A DNA stretch of 42,979 nucleotides from Salegentibacter agarivorans (lineage in GTDB: Bacteria; Bacteroidota; Bacteroidia; Flavobacteriales; Flavobacteriaceae), in contig NZ_FOOH01000033.1 of assembly GCF_900113135.1 (NCBI RefSeq), forward strand, positions 1-42,979. The letters run 5' to 3'. A model generated the notes under the pieces. It saw only the letters and a program-made list of their open reading frames with translations, ran no database searches and was not told where the DNA came from. The position numbers and the translations under genes were made by a program. Positions 16,229-26,117 of the stretch are shown here, in pieces. Each line of letters starts with the position of its first letter. Position 1 is the stretch's first letter.

Positions 16229-17548
16229 TTATTTAATCTTTTCCCGTAAGGTTTTACGGTCTATTTGAAGGATTTCTGCTGCTTTAGATTTGTTTTGATC
16301 TACCGCTGCAAGAACTTTTAAAATATGCTTTTTTTCTACTTCTTTTAAGGCAACTAATTCTTCATCTACAGCCGGGACCTGGTATTTTACCGAAGCAGGT
16401 AGGTCTTGCGGAAGAATTTCATCTTCACTCATAATTATGGCTCGTTGAATCACGTTTTCTAATTCCCTAATATTCCCCGGCCAATTGTAACGCTTTAAAA
16501 TTTCAACAGTTTTATCTGATAATTTTAAACCGGTTTTGCCATAATCCTGTTGGTATTTATCCAGAAAAGTTTTGGTAAGGGGAACAATATCTTCTTTTCT
16601 TTCCCGTAAAGGCGGGGTAAGAATATCTACCACATTTAAACGATAGTAAAGATCTTCCCTGAAAGTTCCTCTTTCTACCATTTCCCTTAAATCGCTGTTT
16701 GTTGCAGCAATTACCCGAACCTGGATTTTTTCTGAATTTCTACCGCCCAGTTTTCTTACTTCTTTTTCCTGAAGCACACGCAATAACCTAACCTGAACCG
16801 CCAGTGAGGCTGTACCAATTTCATCTAAAAAAATAGTACCGCCATTAGCAGCCTGGAAGTAACCTTCGCGGGTTTCTGAAGCACCTGTATAAGCTCCTTT
16901 AGTAGAACCAAATAATTCTGATTCCAGTAAATTCTCGGGAATAGCACCACAGTTAACTGCAATAAATGGATTTTGAGCAAAAGAACCTTTATAATGAATT
17001 GCCCGTGCCACCAGTTCTTTCCCGGTACCACTCTCTCCTCTTATTAAAATTGTAGCACGGTTATTTTTCACTCTTTCTATAATATCTACCAACTCTTCAA
17101 ATTTTGCTGAAGAGCCAACCATTCCGCCATAATTATTTCTAATTTCGGGTGAAGAAGCGGTTTTTTTCGTTGATGTACGGTTGACTAAAGATTTTTTAAC
17201 TGAAGTAAGTAACTCGTTTTTAGTAAATGGTTTAGGCAAATAATCTAAAGCACCAGATTTTATTGCGGTAAGTGCATTATCTATAGAAGGATAGCCGGTA
17301 ATTACAAGTTTAGGAATTTCAGGATAATGATCGTCTACATATTTCACCAATTCCATTCCGTTCATTCCCGGCATTTGTAGGTCGGTGATCAATAAATCTA
17401 TACTGCTATGCTTTAAAATATCTATAGCTTCCATCACCGAACCAGCCTTGTAAGTATGGTAATTCTCCTGTTTTAGGTGGCGGTCCAGTACTTCAAGCAT
17501 ATCATAATCGTCATCTACAATAAGTAAGTTTTCTTTGCGTATAGACAT
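16229..17548 (-). CDS. Sigma-54-dependent response regulator, NtrC family
   Basis: The 439-residue activator has a receiver domain (phosphoacceptor Asp56 in LLITDLQMPG). An AAA+ domain follows, with Walker A GESGTGKE, the sigma-54 contact loop GAYTGA (a variant of GAFTGA), Walker B GGTIFLDEIG and the arginine-finger region. The C-terminus is a Fis-type helix-turn-helix (NKSKAAEILQIDRKTLREKIK). It starts one base after the kinase gene ends. A sigma-54-type promoter lies just beyond its 3' end, in front of the gdh operon, a likely target. Confidence 0.94.
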   Translation of the reverse strand: MSIRKENLLIVDDDYDMLEVLDRHLKQENYHTYKAGSVMEAIDILKHSSIDLLITDLQMPGMNGMELVKYVDDHYPEIPKLVITGYPSIDNALTAIKSGALDYLPKPFTKNELLTSVKKSLVNRTSTKKTASSPEIRNNYGGMVGSSAKFEELVDIIERVKNNRATILIRGESGTGKELVARAIHYKGSFAQNPFIAVNCGAIPENLLESELFGSTKGAYTGASETREGYFQAANGGTIFLDEIGTASLAVQVRLLRVLQEKEVRKLGGRNSEKIQVRVIAATNSDLREMVERGTFREDLYYRLNVVDILTPPLRERKEDIVPLTKTFLDKYQQDYGKTGLKLSDKTVEILKRYNWPGNIRELENVIQRAIIMSEDEILPQDLPASVKYQVPAVDEELVALKEVEKKHILKVLAAVDQNKSKAAEILQIDRKTLREKIK

Positions 17549-17549
17549 A

Positions 17550-18650
17550 TTAGAAATTCAATGGTAATTTTATTTTAAAAATAGTTCCTTTTGGAATGTT
17601 ATCGGCAATGCTAATTTCTCCTTTATGACTTTTAATTATCCCGTGAACCACACTTAATCCAAGACCGGAACCTTCCCCCAGTGGTTTTGTAGTATAAAAA
17701 GGTTCAAAAATTTTATCTTTCACTTCAGGAGCAATTCCTTTTCCTTCATCGGCAATTTCAATAGTATAATGTGTTTCGTTATTATTAATGGAAATAACAA
17801 TTTTGGAATTTTCCGGAGAATAATAAATCGCATTAATCACTAAATTAAAAAATACCTGGGTTAATTGTATAGGGTCTACCTGTGCTTTTAAAGCAGGATC
17901 CTGAATATTAAATTTAAACCGAATATTAGCTTTTTTAAAATTAGGTTTTAAAAGCGAAAGCGCCTGGGTAATAATGGGTTTCACCTTAATTTTTTTAATG
18001 TCTTGCGGCATATCACAGGAGAAAAACATAAGCTTTTTTACAACTTCCCTAGAATAAATTGCTGAATTAAGGATCTTTTGCGCATCTCGTTTTGTTTGCT
18101 TTTCAGCCGTTTTTTCTTCAATAAATTCAGAAAAACCTAAAATATTACCTAACGGAGTATTAAGCTCGTGCGCTATTCCCGCGGTAATTTCTCCCAGAAT
18201 AGCCAACCGGTCATTTCTTGCAGCGGTTTGTTTTAAATGTTCTTCCTGTATTTTAATATTTTGGCGTTCAAAAAACAGCGCAATTTCATCGGCTATTTTA
18301 TCTAAAAGTCGCTGTTCTTCCACCAAAAAATGCGCTTTAGATAAATCTGAGGCCGGATAATGTACTTTTATGAAACCTATTTCATTTTCAGAAATTTTAA
18401 TAATACTTTTTTGGGAATAACCTTCTTTTGGAGTTGGATTAGAACTCAAATGATACGATTCACATTGTATCTCTACAGTAGCCAATTCTGGAAAACGCCA
18501 GGCATTTTTAAGAATTTTTACAATAGATTCTAAAGTAGCCTCATAAGAACCCTCAAACTCCCTTATAGCCGATGAAACCTGATAAAGACAGGAGAGTTCT
18601 TTAATTCGCTCTTGCAATTTCTCTTCTACAGAAATACTTTCAGGTATCAT
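17550..18650 (-). CDS. Soluble sensor histidine kinase partner of the NtrC-like regulator
   Basis: This 366-residue kinase has no membrane helix. The N-terminal half is a GAF-like sensor (residues about 10-130), joined by a helix to the H box GIAHELNTPLGN (near residue 160). The ATPase domain has the N box VINAIYYSPEN, DEGKGIAP, FEPFYTTKP and GSGLGLSVVHGI. It would phosphorylate the regulator encoded directly downstream in response to an internal signal. The signal is unknown; nitrogen state is a guess from the gdh neighbourhood. Confidence 0.92.
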   Translation of the reverse strand: MIPESISVEEKLQERIKELSCLYQVSSAIREFEGSYEATLESIVKILKNAWRFPELATVEIQCESYHLSSNPTPKEGYSQKSIIKISENEIGFIKVHYPASDLSKAHFLVEEQRLLDKIADEIALFFERQNIKIQEEHLKQTAARNDRLAILGEITAGIAHELNTPLGNILGFSEFIEEKTAEKQTKRDAQKILNSAIYSREVVKKLMFFSCDMPQDIKKIKVKPIITQALSLLKPNFKKANIRFKFNIQDPALKAQVDPIQLTQVFFNLVINAIYYSPENSKIVISINNNETHYTIEIADEGKGIAPEVKDKIFEPFYTTKPLGEGSGLGLSVVHGIIKSHKGEISIADNIPKGTIFKIKLPLNF

Positions 18651-18749
18651 CTTAAACAGGGTTCTTTTAGCAAAGATAAGGGGATTTCTTAAGCTAAATT
18701 AATTTGGATTAAGTTTGATGTAGTTAAGTAAAAATACCTTTTAAAAATT

Positions 18750-18784
18750 AGGGTATAAAAAAAAGCGGCCTCTAAAGCCGCTTT
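18750..18784 (-). terminator. Intrinsic terminator after the SYLF lipoprotein gene
   Basis: The stem AAAGCGGC/GCCGCTTT (18762-18784) with a 7-base loop is followed on the minus strand by a run of T. It ends the lipoprotein gene ahead of the kinase gene. Confidence 0.85.
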
Positions 18785-18806
18785 CATACTTACAAATAAT
18801 TATTTT

Positions 18807-19349
18807 TTATCTAGGTTGAAAGGAAAAACGCTGCCCTCCTACAGAAACTCCTGCCATTGCTCCACCTTTTGGAATGGTAACTACGGCAACTCCGTCTTGA
18901 AAATCAATACTTTGAGAAGCTCCTTTATCTAGTATTACGGCAGATGCATTAGCAGAAAGCTCGTAATCTCCTTCTTTAAATCTTTCCAGATCGGCATCGG
19001 TTTCAAAGAAAAGCACTTCAATAAAAGCCTTTCCTCCAGCCTGCAAGCCAATATCTACCTGTTTTAGGTCTGCATAACCTATAATGTTATTGTTCTGATA
19101 AACAACACCATTACCGGAAGCTCCCCCAATTACATAGGCTCCTTTACCCACATTTGGAAAAATAGCATAACCCGCTGAGTTATCTAGCATATCTGCAGCG
19201 TTAGTATGATTCTGCCTAATTTCATTTCTGGCATCGGTAGCATCTCTTCTTAGATCGTCTTCAGTATTCTGCATACTTCCGCAACTTGCAAAAAGCAAAA
19301 GTGCTAATACAAATACTGGTTTGGAAAAATTGTCGGTTAGTGTTTTCAT
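18807..19349 (-). CDS. SYLF/YSC84-domain lipoprotein
   Basis: The 180-residue protein has a lipoprotein signal (LALLLFASC). The lipid-binding SYLF (Ysc84) domain follows, with SAGYAIFPNVGKGAYVIGGA, GLQAGGKAFIEVLFFET and NASAVILDKG. The C-terminus is GGAMAGVSVGGQRFSF. Such lipoproteins are widespread in Bacteroidetes and presumed to bind membranes; the role is not known. It is a single-gene unit with its own terminator. Confidence 0.88.
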   Translation of the reverse strand: MKTLTDNFSKPVFVLALLLFASCGSMQNTEDDLRRDATDARNEIRQNHTNAADMLDNSAGYAIFPNVGKGAYVIGGASGNGVVYQNNNIIGYADLKQVDIGLQAGGKAFIEVLFFETDADLERFKEGDYELSANASAVILDKGASQSIDFQDGVAVVTIPKGGAMAGVSVGGQRFSFQPR

Positions 19350-21921
<2,572 letters not shown>

Positions 21922-21945
21922 TTACTAAAAATCAGGTAATAATTT

Positions 21946-21982
21946 AACCCCATAATTATCAAATTATGGGGTTTATTTTTTT
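21946..21982 (+). terminator. Intrinsic terminator after katG
   Basis: The stem AACCCCATAATT/AATTATGGGGTT has a 4-base loop and is followed by TATTTTTTTT. Confidence 0.9.
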
Positions 21983-21997
21983 TGAATTTTTTCAGTA

Positions 21998-22684
21998 TTA
22001 ATTCAGCTCAAATTGCTGTTTGGGTTGACGTAATAGCTTTTCTAAACCTAAAAGACGAAGTACAAAAACACCGATTAAAATGGTTAATGCAATTTTAAAA
22101 TAGTAGAGTAAAGAAGTGATTCCCGAACTTGATTTATAATGTGCCATTAATTGTTGTCCTACTTCCGGTTGAATGCTGGCAATATTATGCAAATCCAGGT
22201 TTAAAACTTTAAAATAATCGTTCGCATTTTTATTAATTAGATAGCTGGCAGTAGTAAAATCTTCTTCCTTTAAATTTTCAAGAATGGTGTTTTCCAAAAC
22301 CAGGTACTCTTTATAATGCTTCTGAAAATCTTCAAAGTAAACCTCTTCCCGCTCTACTAAATAGGTTTGACTATAATCTTGTAAAACCTGATCCATTTTA
22401 GAATTATACGTCGTAATTTCGTTTAAATTGAAAGCTGCATTATACTCCCCATTGTCCTTAATATCTTCAAAGAGCATTCTTTTTTCATGGAGAATTTCAG
22501 AAAGCTCATAAATTTGGGATGCAGGTAGAAGACGATCCTGATAAAGAGAAGAAAAATCCTGATCTATGCTTTTCAAACTCCTTTTCTCAATAAATTCGGT
22601 AATTAGCAAGAACGCAAAAAAAGCACTTAACAATAAAATAAGACGTTTGCGCTTTTTTGGCTTTATGGAATAGAGGTCTTTCAT
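21998..22684 (-). CDS. Membrane protein with a four-helix-bundle (MCP-like) periplasmic sensor domain
   Basis: The 228-residue protein starts MKDLYSIKPKKRKR. It has a transmembrane helix (LILLLSAFFAFLLITEFI), about 150 residues of extracytoplasmic helices (SLYQDRLLPASQIYELSEI, EYLVLENTILENLKEEDF), a second transmembrane helix (IALTILIGVFVLRLLG) and a short basic tail. This is the layout of the 4HB_MCP sensor module of chemoreceptors and kinases, but without any output domain. A start six codons upstream (22702) is possible, but the -7 box at 22704-22711 makes 22684 more likely. The Crp/Fnr-type operator shared with ric and nos suggests a role in nitrogen-oxide respiration or signalling. Confidence 0.68.
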   Translation of the reverse strand: MKDLYSIKPKKRKRLILLLSAFFAFLLITEFIEKRSLKSIDQDFSSLYQDRLLPASQIYELSEILHEKRMLFEDIKDNGEYNAAFNLNEITTYNSKMDQVLQDYSQTYLVEREEVYFEDFQKHYKEYLVLENTILENLKEEDFTTASYLINKNANDYFKVLNLDLHNIASIQPEVGQQLMAHYKSSSGITSLLYYFKIALTILIGVFVLRLLGLEKLLRQPKQQFELN

Positions 22685-22703
22685 TTTAATAAATTTAGGC
22701 ATG

Positions 22704-22711
22704 CAAATATA
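22704..22711 (-). promoter_or_regulatory. -7 box of the four-helix-bundle protein gene
   Basis: TATATTTG on the minus strand is a full match to TAnnTTTG, 19 bases before the ATG at 22684. It lies 41.5 bp from the centre of the upstream palindrome, 12 bp (about one helix turn) further than at ric and nos. Confidence 0.6.
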
Positions 22712-22743
22712 CCTATCAATTTAATGATTTTAAGTCATTTATA

Positions 22744-22761
22744 TTATGATTATCCTCATAA
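22744..22761. promoter_or_regulatory. Third Crp/Fnr-type operator (TTATGA-N6-TCATAA)
   Basis: This perfect inverted repeat with spacer TTATCC lies between the terminator of the barrel-protein gene and the promoter of the four-helix-bundle protein gene, 59 bases before its preferred start. Half-sites are identical to those of ric and the nos operon. Confidence 0.7.
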
Positions 22762-22797
22762 AAAAAGCCTTAATTGAAAAATTAACAATTAAGGCTT
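22762..22797 (-). terminator. Intrinsic terminator after the outer-membrane barrel gene
   Basis: A perfect 12-bp stem (AAGCCTTAATTG/CAATTAAGGCTT) with a 9-base loop is followed on the minus strand by a run of T. It separates the barrel gene from the downstream operator. Confidence 0.92.
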
Positions 22798-22820
22798 GAT
22801 ATTTACTTTTTACTTTTCGG

Positions 22821-23507
22821 TTAGAAATAACATCCTCTACCTCTTCTTCGCCCGGTATTAGATTCACTATCGCCAATTTTAAAGCTAAGGCTAAGCAGGA
22901 ATTGATTTAACCTGGTGTCTGTAAATTCTGCCCGGTTTACACCGTAATCTCCATTATTAATATCTACATCTTGAATTTCTGCTGAAGCTAAACTTCTATC
23001 ATAACGAAGATCAATTTCAAATCTTCCAAACCCCACCTTTATTCCAGCCTGAGCCGCGAGTGGAGTATTTTGTGCTACAATAGTTTGATTTAATGGCTCG
23101 GTACCCTCAAGAGTTGCATTCATTATATTCTGGTATGCAGGTCCGGCATAAACATCTACAGGGCCCCATATATTATAGCCAAATAATAATGGAATACTTA
23201 ATTTTTCTACAGCATAGGTAGAATTCTGATTTGGAAAGGGAAATACAGTTTCCATAGAATTGTAAATTATTTCAGGACGAACGAAGAATTTATCGAAATT
23301 CAATTCAAAAAATATACCGGCGTGAAAACCAAACTGCGATTCAGCATTAAAGGTATCTGAGTTAAATCCTTCCCCAGAATCAAGTCCGGTTAATTCGCCT
23401 CCCATGACATAATTACCACCACCTTTTATCCCAAAACTATACTCCTGGGCCTGAGTAAAAGACACGCAAAAAATGCTAATAATAATCAGTAGAAAATATC
23501 TGTTCAT
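22821..23507 (-). CDS. Outer-membrane beta-barrel protein (porin/PorT-like family)
   Basis: The 228-residue protein has a cleavable Sec signal (IISIFCVSFTQAQ) followed by alternating strands that begin EYSFGIKGGGNYVMGG. It includes FGFHAGIFFELNFD, FVRPEIIYNSM, LSIPLLFGYNIW and a final LNQFLLSLSFKIGD, the marks of the Bacteroidetes outer-membrane beta-barrel domain. An arginine/glycine tail (TGRRRGRGCYF) follows the last strand, which is unusual for a barrel that normally ends on an aromatic residue. The function is unknown. Confidence 0.85.
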   Translation of the reverse strand: MNRYFLLIIISIFCVSFTQAQEYSFGIKGGGNYVMGGELTGLDSGEGFNSDTFNAESQFGFHAGIFFELNFDKFFVRPEIIYNSMETVFPFPNQNSTYAVEKLSIPLLFGYNIWGPVDVYAGPAYQNIMNATLEGTEPLNQTIVAQNTPLAAQAGIKVGFGRFEIDLRYDRSLASAEIQDVDINNGDYGVNRAEFTDTRLNQFLLSLSFKIGDSESNTGRRRGRGCYF

Positions 23508-23680
23508 AAAAATAGATTTATAGGTCTGTTCTTCGCGGGTAAATATATCAATTATCTAAAATAATAATAGAGTTCCCGGTTTCTTTTTAACGCATAAAAA
23601 TTCAATTGCGTATATATCTTCCATATAAATATAATTAGACGATTTAAAGAAACTTTAAATACCTAAATAATCAGTATAAA

Positions 23681-23708
23681 AAAAACGTCCGGCTAGGGAC
23701 GTTTTTTT
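23681..23708 (-). terminator. Intrinsic terminator after hsp20
   Basis: The stem AAAAACGTCC/GGACGTTTTT with loop GGCTAG lies 25 bases after the stop and has a T-rich arm in either direction. Confidence 0.8.
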
Positions 23709-23732
23709 AACTAATCAAACTAACTATCTAAA

Positions 23733-24176
23733 TTACGAAATCTCAATCATTCGTTTAGCCTGTACTTTAGCTTCTTCCCGCTTTGGCAGTTCTATAATAA
23801 GAACCCCATCTTTATAAGAAGCAGAAATTTTCTCACTATCTACTGAATCTGGTAAACTAAAAGCTCTTTTAAAAGTACTATAACTAAATTCCTTCCTGGT
23901 GTACCTTCCATTTTTTTCTGAAGTTTCATTTTCTTTTTTCTCTTCAGAAGAAATGGTTAATACATCGTTGTCTAGCTCAATATTAAAATCTTCTTTAGTT
24001 TTACCCGGTGCAGCAACTTCTACGCTAAAGTTGTCCTCGGTTTCCTGAATGTTTACAGCAGGAATACTGGTTCCTATACTGTTAACATTTGTAGTTCCTC
24101 CTAACCAATCGGTTTTAAACATATCGTCAAAAACCGATGGCAGCCAATTGGCCTCATTTCTTTTAATTAAACTCAT
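23733..24176 (-). CDS. Hsp20/alpha-crystallin small heat-shock protein
   Basis: The 147-residue chaperone has a short N-terminal arm (NWLPSVFDDMF). The alpha-crystallin domain runs from NIQETEDNFSVEVAAPG through LTISSEEK, YSTFKRAFSLPDSVD and ASYKDGVLIIELPK, and the C-terminal IEIS resembles an IxI motif. It holds unfolding proteins for refolding. It is a single gene with a sigma-54-like site upstream and its own terminator. Confidence 0.94.
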   Translation of the reverse strand: MSLIKRNEANWLPSVFDDMFKTDWLGGTTNVNSIGTSIPAVNIQETEDNFSVEVAAPGKTKEDFNIELDNDVLTISSEEKKENETSEKNGRYTRKEFSYSTFKRAFSLPDSVDSEKISASYKDGVLIIELPKREEAKVQAKRMIEIS

Positions 24177-24227
24177 AGCTTTTATGTTTTTGTTAGACTT
24201 TAATTTTATTGTTTCTGATAAATTATT

Positions 24228-24243
24228 AGCAATTTAGATTCCA
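24228..24243 (-). promoter_or_regulatory. Possible sigma-54 promoter of hsp20
   Basis: On the minus strand TGGAATCTAAATTGCT has GG and GC 10 bases apart and an intact TTGCW. It agrees at 9 of 12 consensus positions. The predicted start is near 24217, about 40 bases before the ATG. Confidence 0.45.
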
Positions 24244-24357
24244 TTCTATTTTTTATGTCTTTTTGGCATTTTTATTCATAATTAAACAGACAATTTGTCA
24301 ATTGAATTAAAGAAGCTTATTTCTAGTGACTTTTGAGTAACTTTCCAACAAAACTAA

Positions 24358-25647
24358 ATGAAGTATTTTTTTAATCGTATTTATATTCTCCTTTCCAACC
24401 TGCAAAGTAAAATTGCTTTTTATCCCAGTGTTTTTGCAATTCTGGGTTTTCTAATAGCCTTCACGCTTATTTATATAGAAAATCAGGGTGTATCCAGGTA
24501 TCTTTTAGATCATATTCCAATGCTGGTGGTAGATAATGGCAACACCGCACTTAGCATATTAACCGCCTGCATTACCGGCCTTATTTCTATGATGGTTTTT
24601 AGTTTTTCTATGGTGATGGTACTATTAAATCAGGCGGCGAGTAATTATTCTCCCCGGTTGCTTCCCGGACTTATTTCTGATAAAAATCATCAGGTTATTT
24701 TAGGAATCTACCTGGCTACTATACTCTACTGTATTTTCGTGGCGGTTTCTATTCAGCCCGAAGGGGACTCTTATCAAACCCCAGGTTTTTCAGTATTAGT
24801 CGGAATTATTTTTACCGTGATTTGTATTGGTGCATTTATTTATTTTATACATAATATTTCGCAAAGCATACAGATTAACAATATCCTGGATCGCATTTTT
24901 AGACAGGCAAGAACCCGACTAATTTTTTTGCTGAAAACTGAAGAAAATGAAGATCAGGAATTCCCTGACACGAAAGAATGGTACGAGTACCATTCTGAAA
25001 AAAGTGGTTATTTTCAGAATTTATCTTCAGATAATTTATTAGATATCTGTAACGAAAAAGACACCCAGTTTGAAATTCTCCCAGTAAAAGGAATTTTTAT
25101 TTTAAAGGGAATTCCGCTTTTAAAATCAAAAGAAAAATTGGACGATGAAACCTTAAAAAAGGTACTTTCTAATTTTAACCTTGCCCGCGGCGAGTTAGTA
25201 AACACCAATTATGTGCTCGCGTTTAAACAAATTACCGAGGTTATTGTAAAAGCAATGTCTCCCGGAATTAACGATCCCGGTACCGCCCTTAACGCTCTGG
25301 ATTATTTAGCCGAACTTTTGGCTTTACGAATGCAAAAACAAGACAGACAATTTTTAAAGACAGATGAAAAAGTTTTAATCAAGATGCGGAGTGTAGATTT
25401 TGAAGAACTTTTATATCAGGTTTTAGCGCCTATAAGAGCATATTGCAAACACGATATAATTATTATTCAAAAACTGGGCATGCTTTTTTATTATCTGAAA
25501 TCTCAAAAAGCAGTTAACGAAAAGTATTATGAAGTATTAGATATTGAAGCTAAAAACCTGTTTGCCGATGCAAAGTCTGTAATTAAAAATGATGCAGATC
25601 TCAAAAAAATAAACGCTATTAAAAAACAATTAAACCTGAAAAGTTAA
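24358..25647 (+). CDS. DUF2254 membrane protein
   Basis: The 429-residue protein has four transmembrane segments in its N-terminal half (VFAILGFLIAFTLIYI, ILTACITGLISMMVFSFSM, VILGIYLATILYCIF, VLVGIIFTVICIGAFIYF). The conserved ASNYSPRLLPGL lies between the second and third. A cytoplasmic C-terminal half contains the strongly conserved MSPGINDPGTALNALD. This is DUF2254, a family of unknown function. A small DUF1456 gene follows 33 bases later. Confidence 0.9.
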   Translation: MKYFFNRIYILLSNLQSKIAFYPSVFAILGFLIAFTLIYIENQGVSRYLLDHIPMLVVDNGNTALSILTACITGLISMMVFSFSMVMVLLNQAASNYSPRLLPGLISDKNHQVILGIYLATILYCIFVAVSIQPEGDSYQTPGFSVLVGIIFTVICIGAFIYFIHNISQSIQINNILDRIFRQARTRLIFLLKTEENEDQEFPDTKEWYEYHSEKSGYFQNLSSDNLLDICNEKDTQFEILPVKGIFILKGIPLLKSKEKLDDETLKKVLSNFNLARGELVNTNYVLAFKQITEVIVKAMSPGINDPGTALNALDYLAELLALRMQKQDRQFLKTDEKVLIKMRSVDFEELLYQVLAPIRAYCKHDIIIIQKLGMLFYYLKSQKAVNEKYYEVLDIEAKNLFADAKSVIKNDADLKKINAIKKQLNLKS

Positions 25648-25668
25648 AAGCAAAACTCAGGAAAAAGC

Positions 25669-25676
25669 TAAATTTG
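25669..25676 (+). promoter_or_regulatory. -7 box immediately before the DUF1456 start codon
   Basis: TAAATTTG is a full match to TAnnTTTG and ends four bases before the ATG at 25681. Transcripts from it would be leaderless or nearly so. Confidence 0.5.
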
Positions 25677-25680
25677 CCTT

Positions 25681-25938
25681 ATGGGATTAACAAACAACGA
25701 TATTTTTAAAAAACTAAGAGTCGCTCATAAATTACGAGACGACGATATTGTAAAAATTTGCGCTTTGGTAGATTTTAAAGTAACCAAAAGTGAATTAGGT
25801 GCAATATTTAGAGCCGAAGATCATCCAAAATATATAGAGTGCGGCGATCAATTTCTACGAAACTTCCTAAACGGACTCATAATTCACCTTCGCGGCCCTA
25901 TGCCACCTAAGAAAGAAAAGAAACCAGAGAAAGAATAA
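25681..25938 (+). CDS. DUF1456 (YehS-like) small protein, single repeat
   Basis: The 85-residue protein begins MGLTNNDIFKKLRVAHKLRDDDI and carries one copy of DUF1456 (IFRAEDHPKYIECGDQFLRN, then FLNGLIIHLRG). E. coli YehS has two copies in about 156 residues; this protein corresponds to its second copy. A lysine/proline-rich tail follows. The function is unknown. Confidence 0.85.
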   Translation: MGLTNNDIFKKLRVAHKLRDDDIVKICALVDFKVTKSELGAIFRAEDHPKYIECGDQFLRNFLNGLIIHLRGPMPPKKEKKPEKE

Positions 25939-25970
25939 TCTCAGTTCTGGAGATTACAAAACTTTAAATA

Positions 25971-26012
25971 AAAAGGCCTCAAAAGATTAAAAAATCTGTG
26001 AGGCCTCTTTTA
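25971..26012 (+). terminator. Intrinsic terminator after the DUF1456 gene
   Basis: The stem AGGCCTCA/TGAGGCCT encloses an inner AGATT/AATCT helix and is followed by CTTTTATA. Confidence 0.85.
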
Positions 26013-26018
26013 TATATT

Positions 26019-26097
26019 ATCCTGAACTTGTTTCAGGTTCTAACTTGAATGAAAATTAAACATCTTAGATTCTGAAATAAATTCAGAATGACGTTTT
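26019..26097. repeat. Intergenic repeat with two hairpins, flavobacterial type
   Basis: Two hairpins, CCTGAA-CTTGT-TTCAGG (26021-26037) and ATTCTGAA-ATAAA-TTCAGAAT (26069-26089), are followed by GACGTTTTTTTT. Short CATTCTGAATTTATTTCAGAAT-type elements are common between genes of Gramella-like bacteria, often near 3' ends. It may also aid termination of the convergent ettA and DUF1456 transcripts. Family status is from general knowledge; the hairpins are seen. Confidence 0.55.
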
Positions 26098-26117
26098 TTT
26101 TCTGCGAGATTAAAAAA

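Noticed and set aside
23610-23625. Sigma-54 promoter upstream of the outer-membrane barrel gene
   Set aside because: GG and GC are 11 bases apart on the minus strand.
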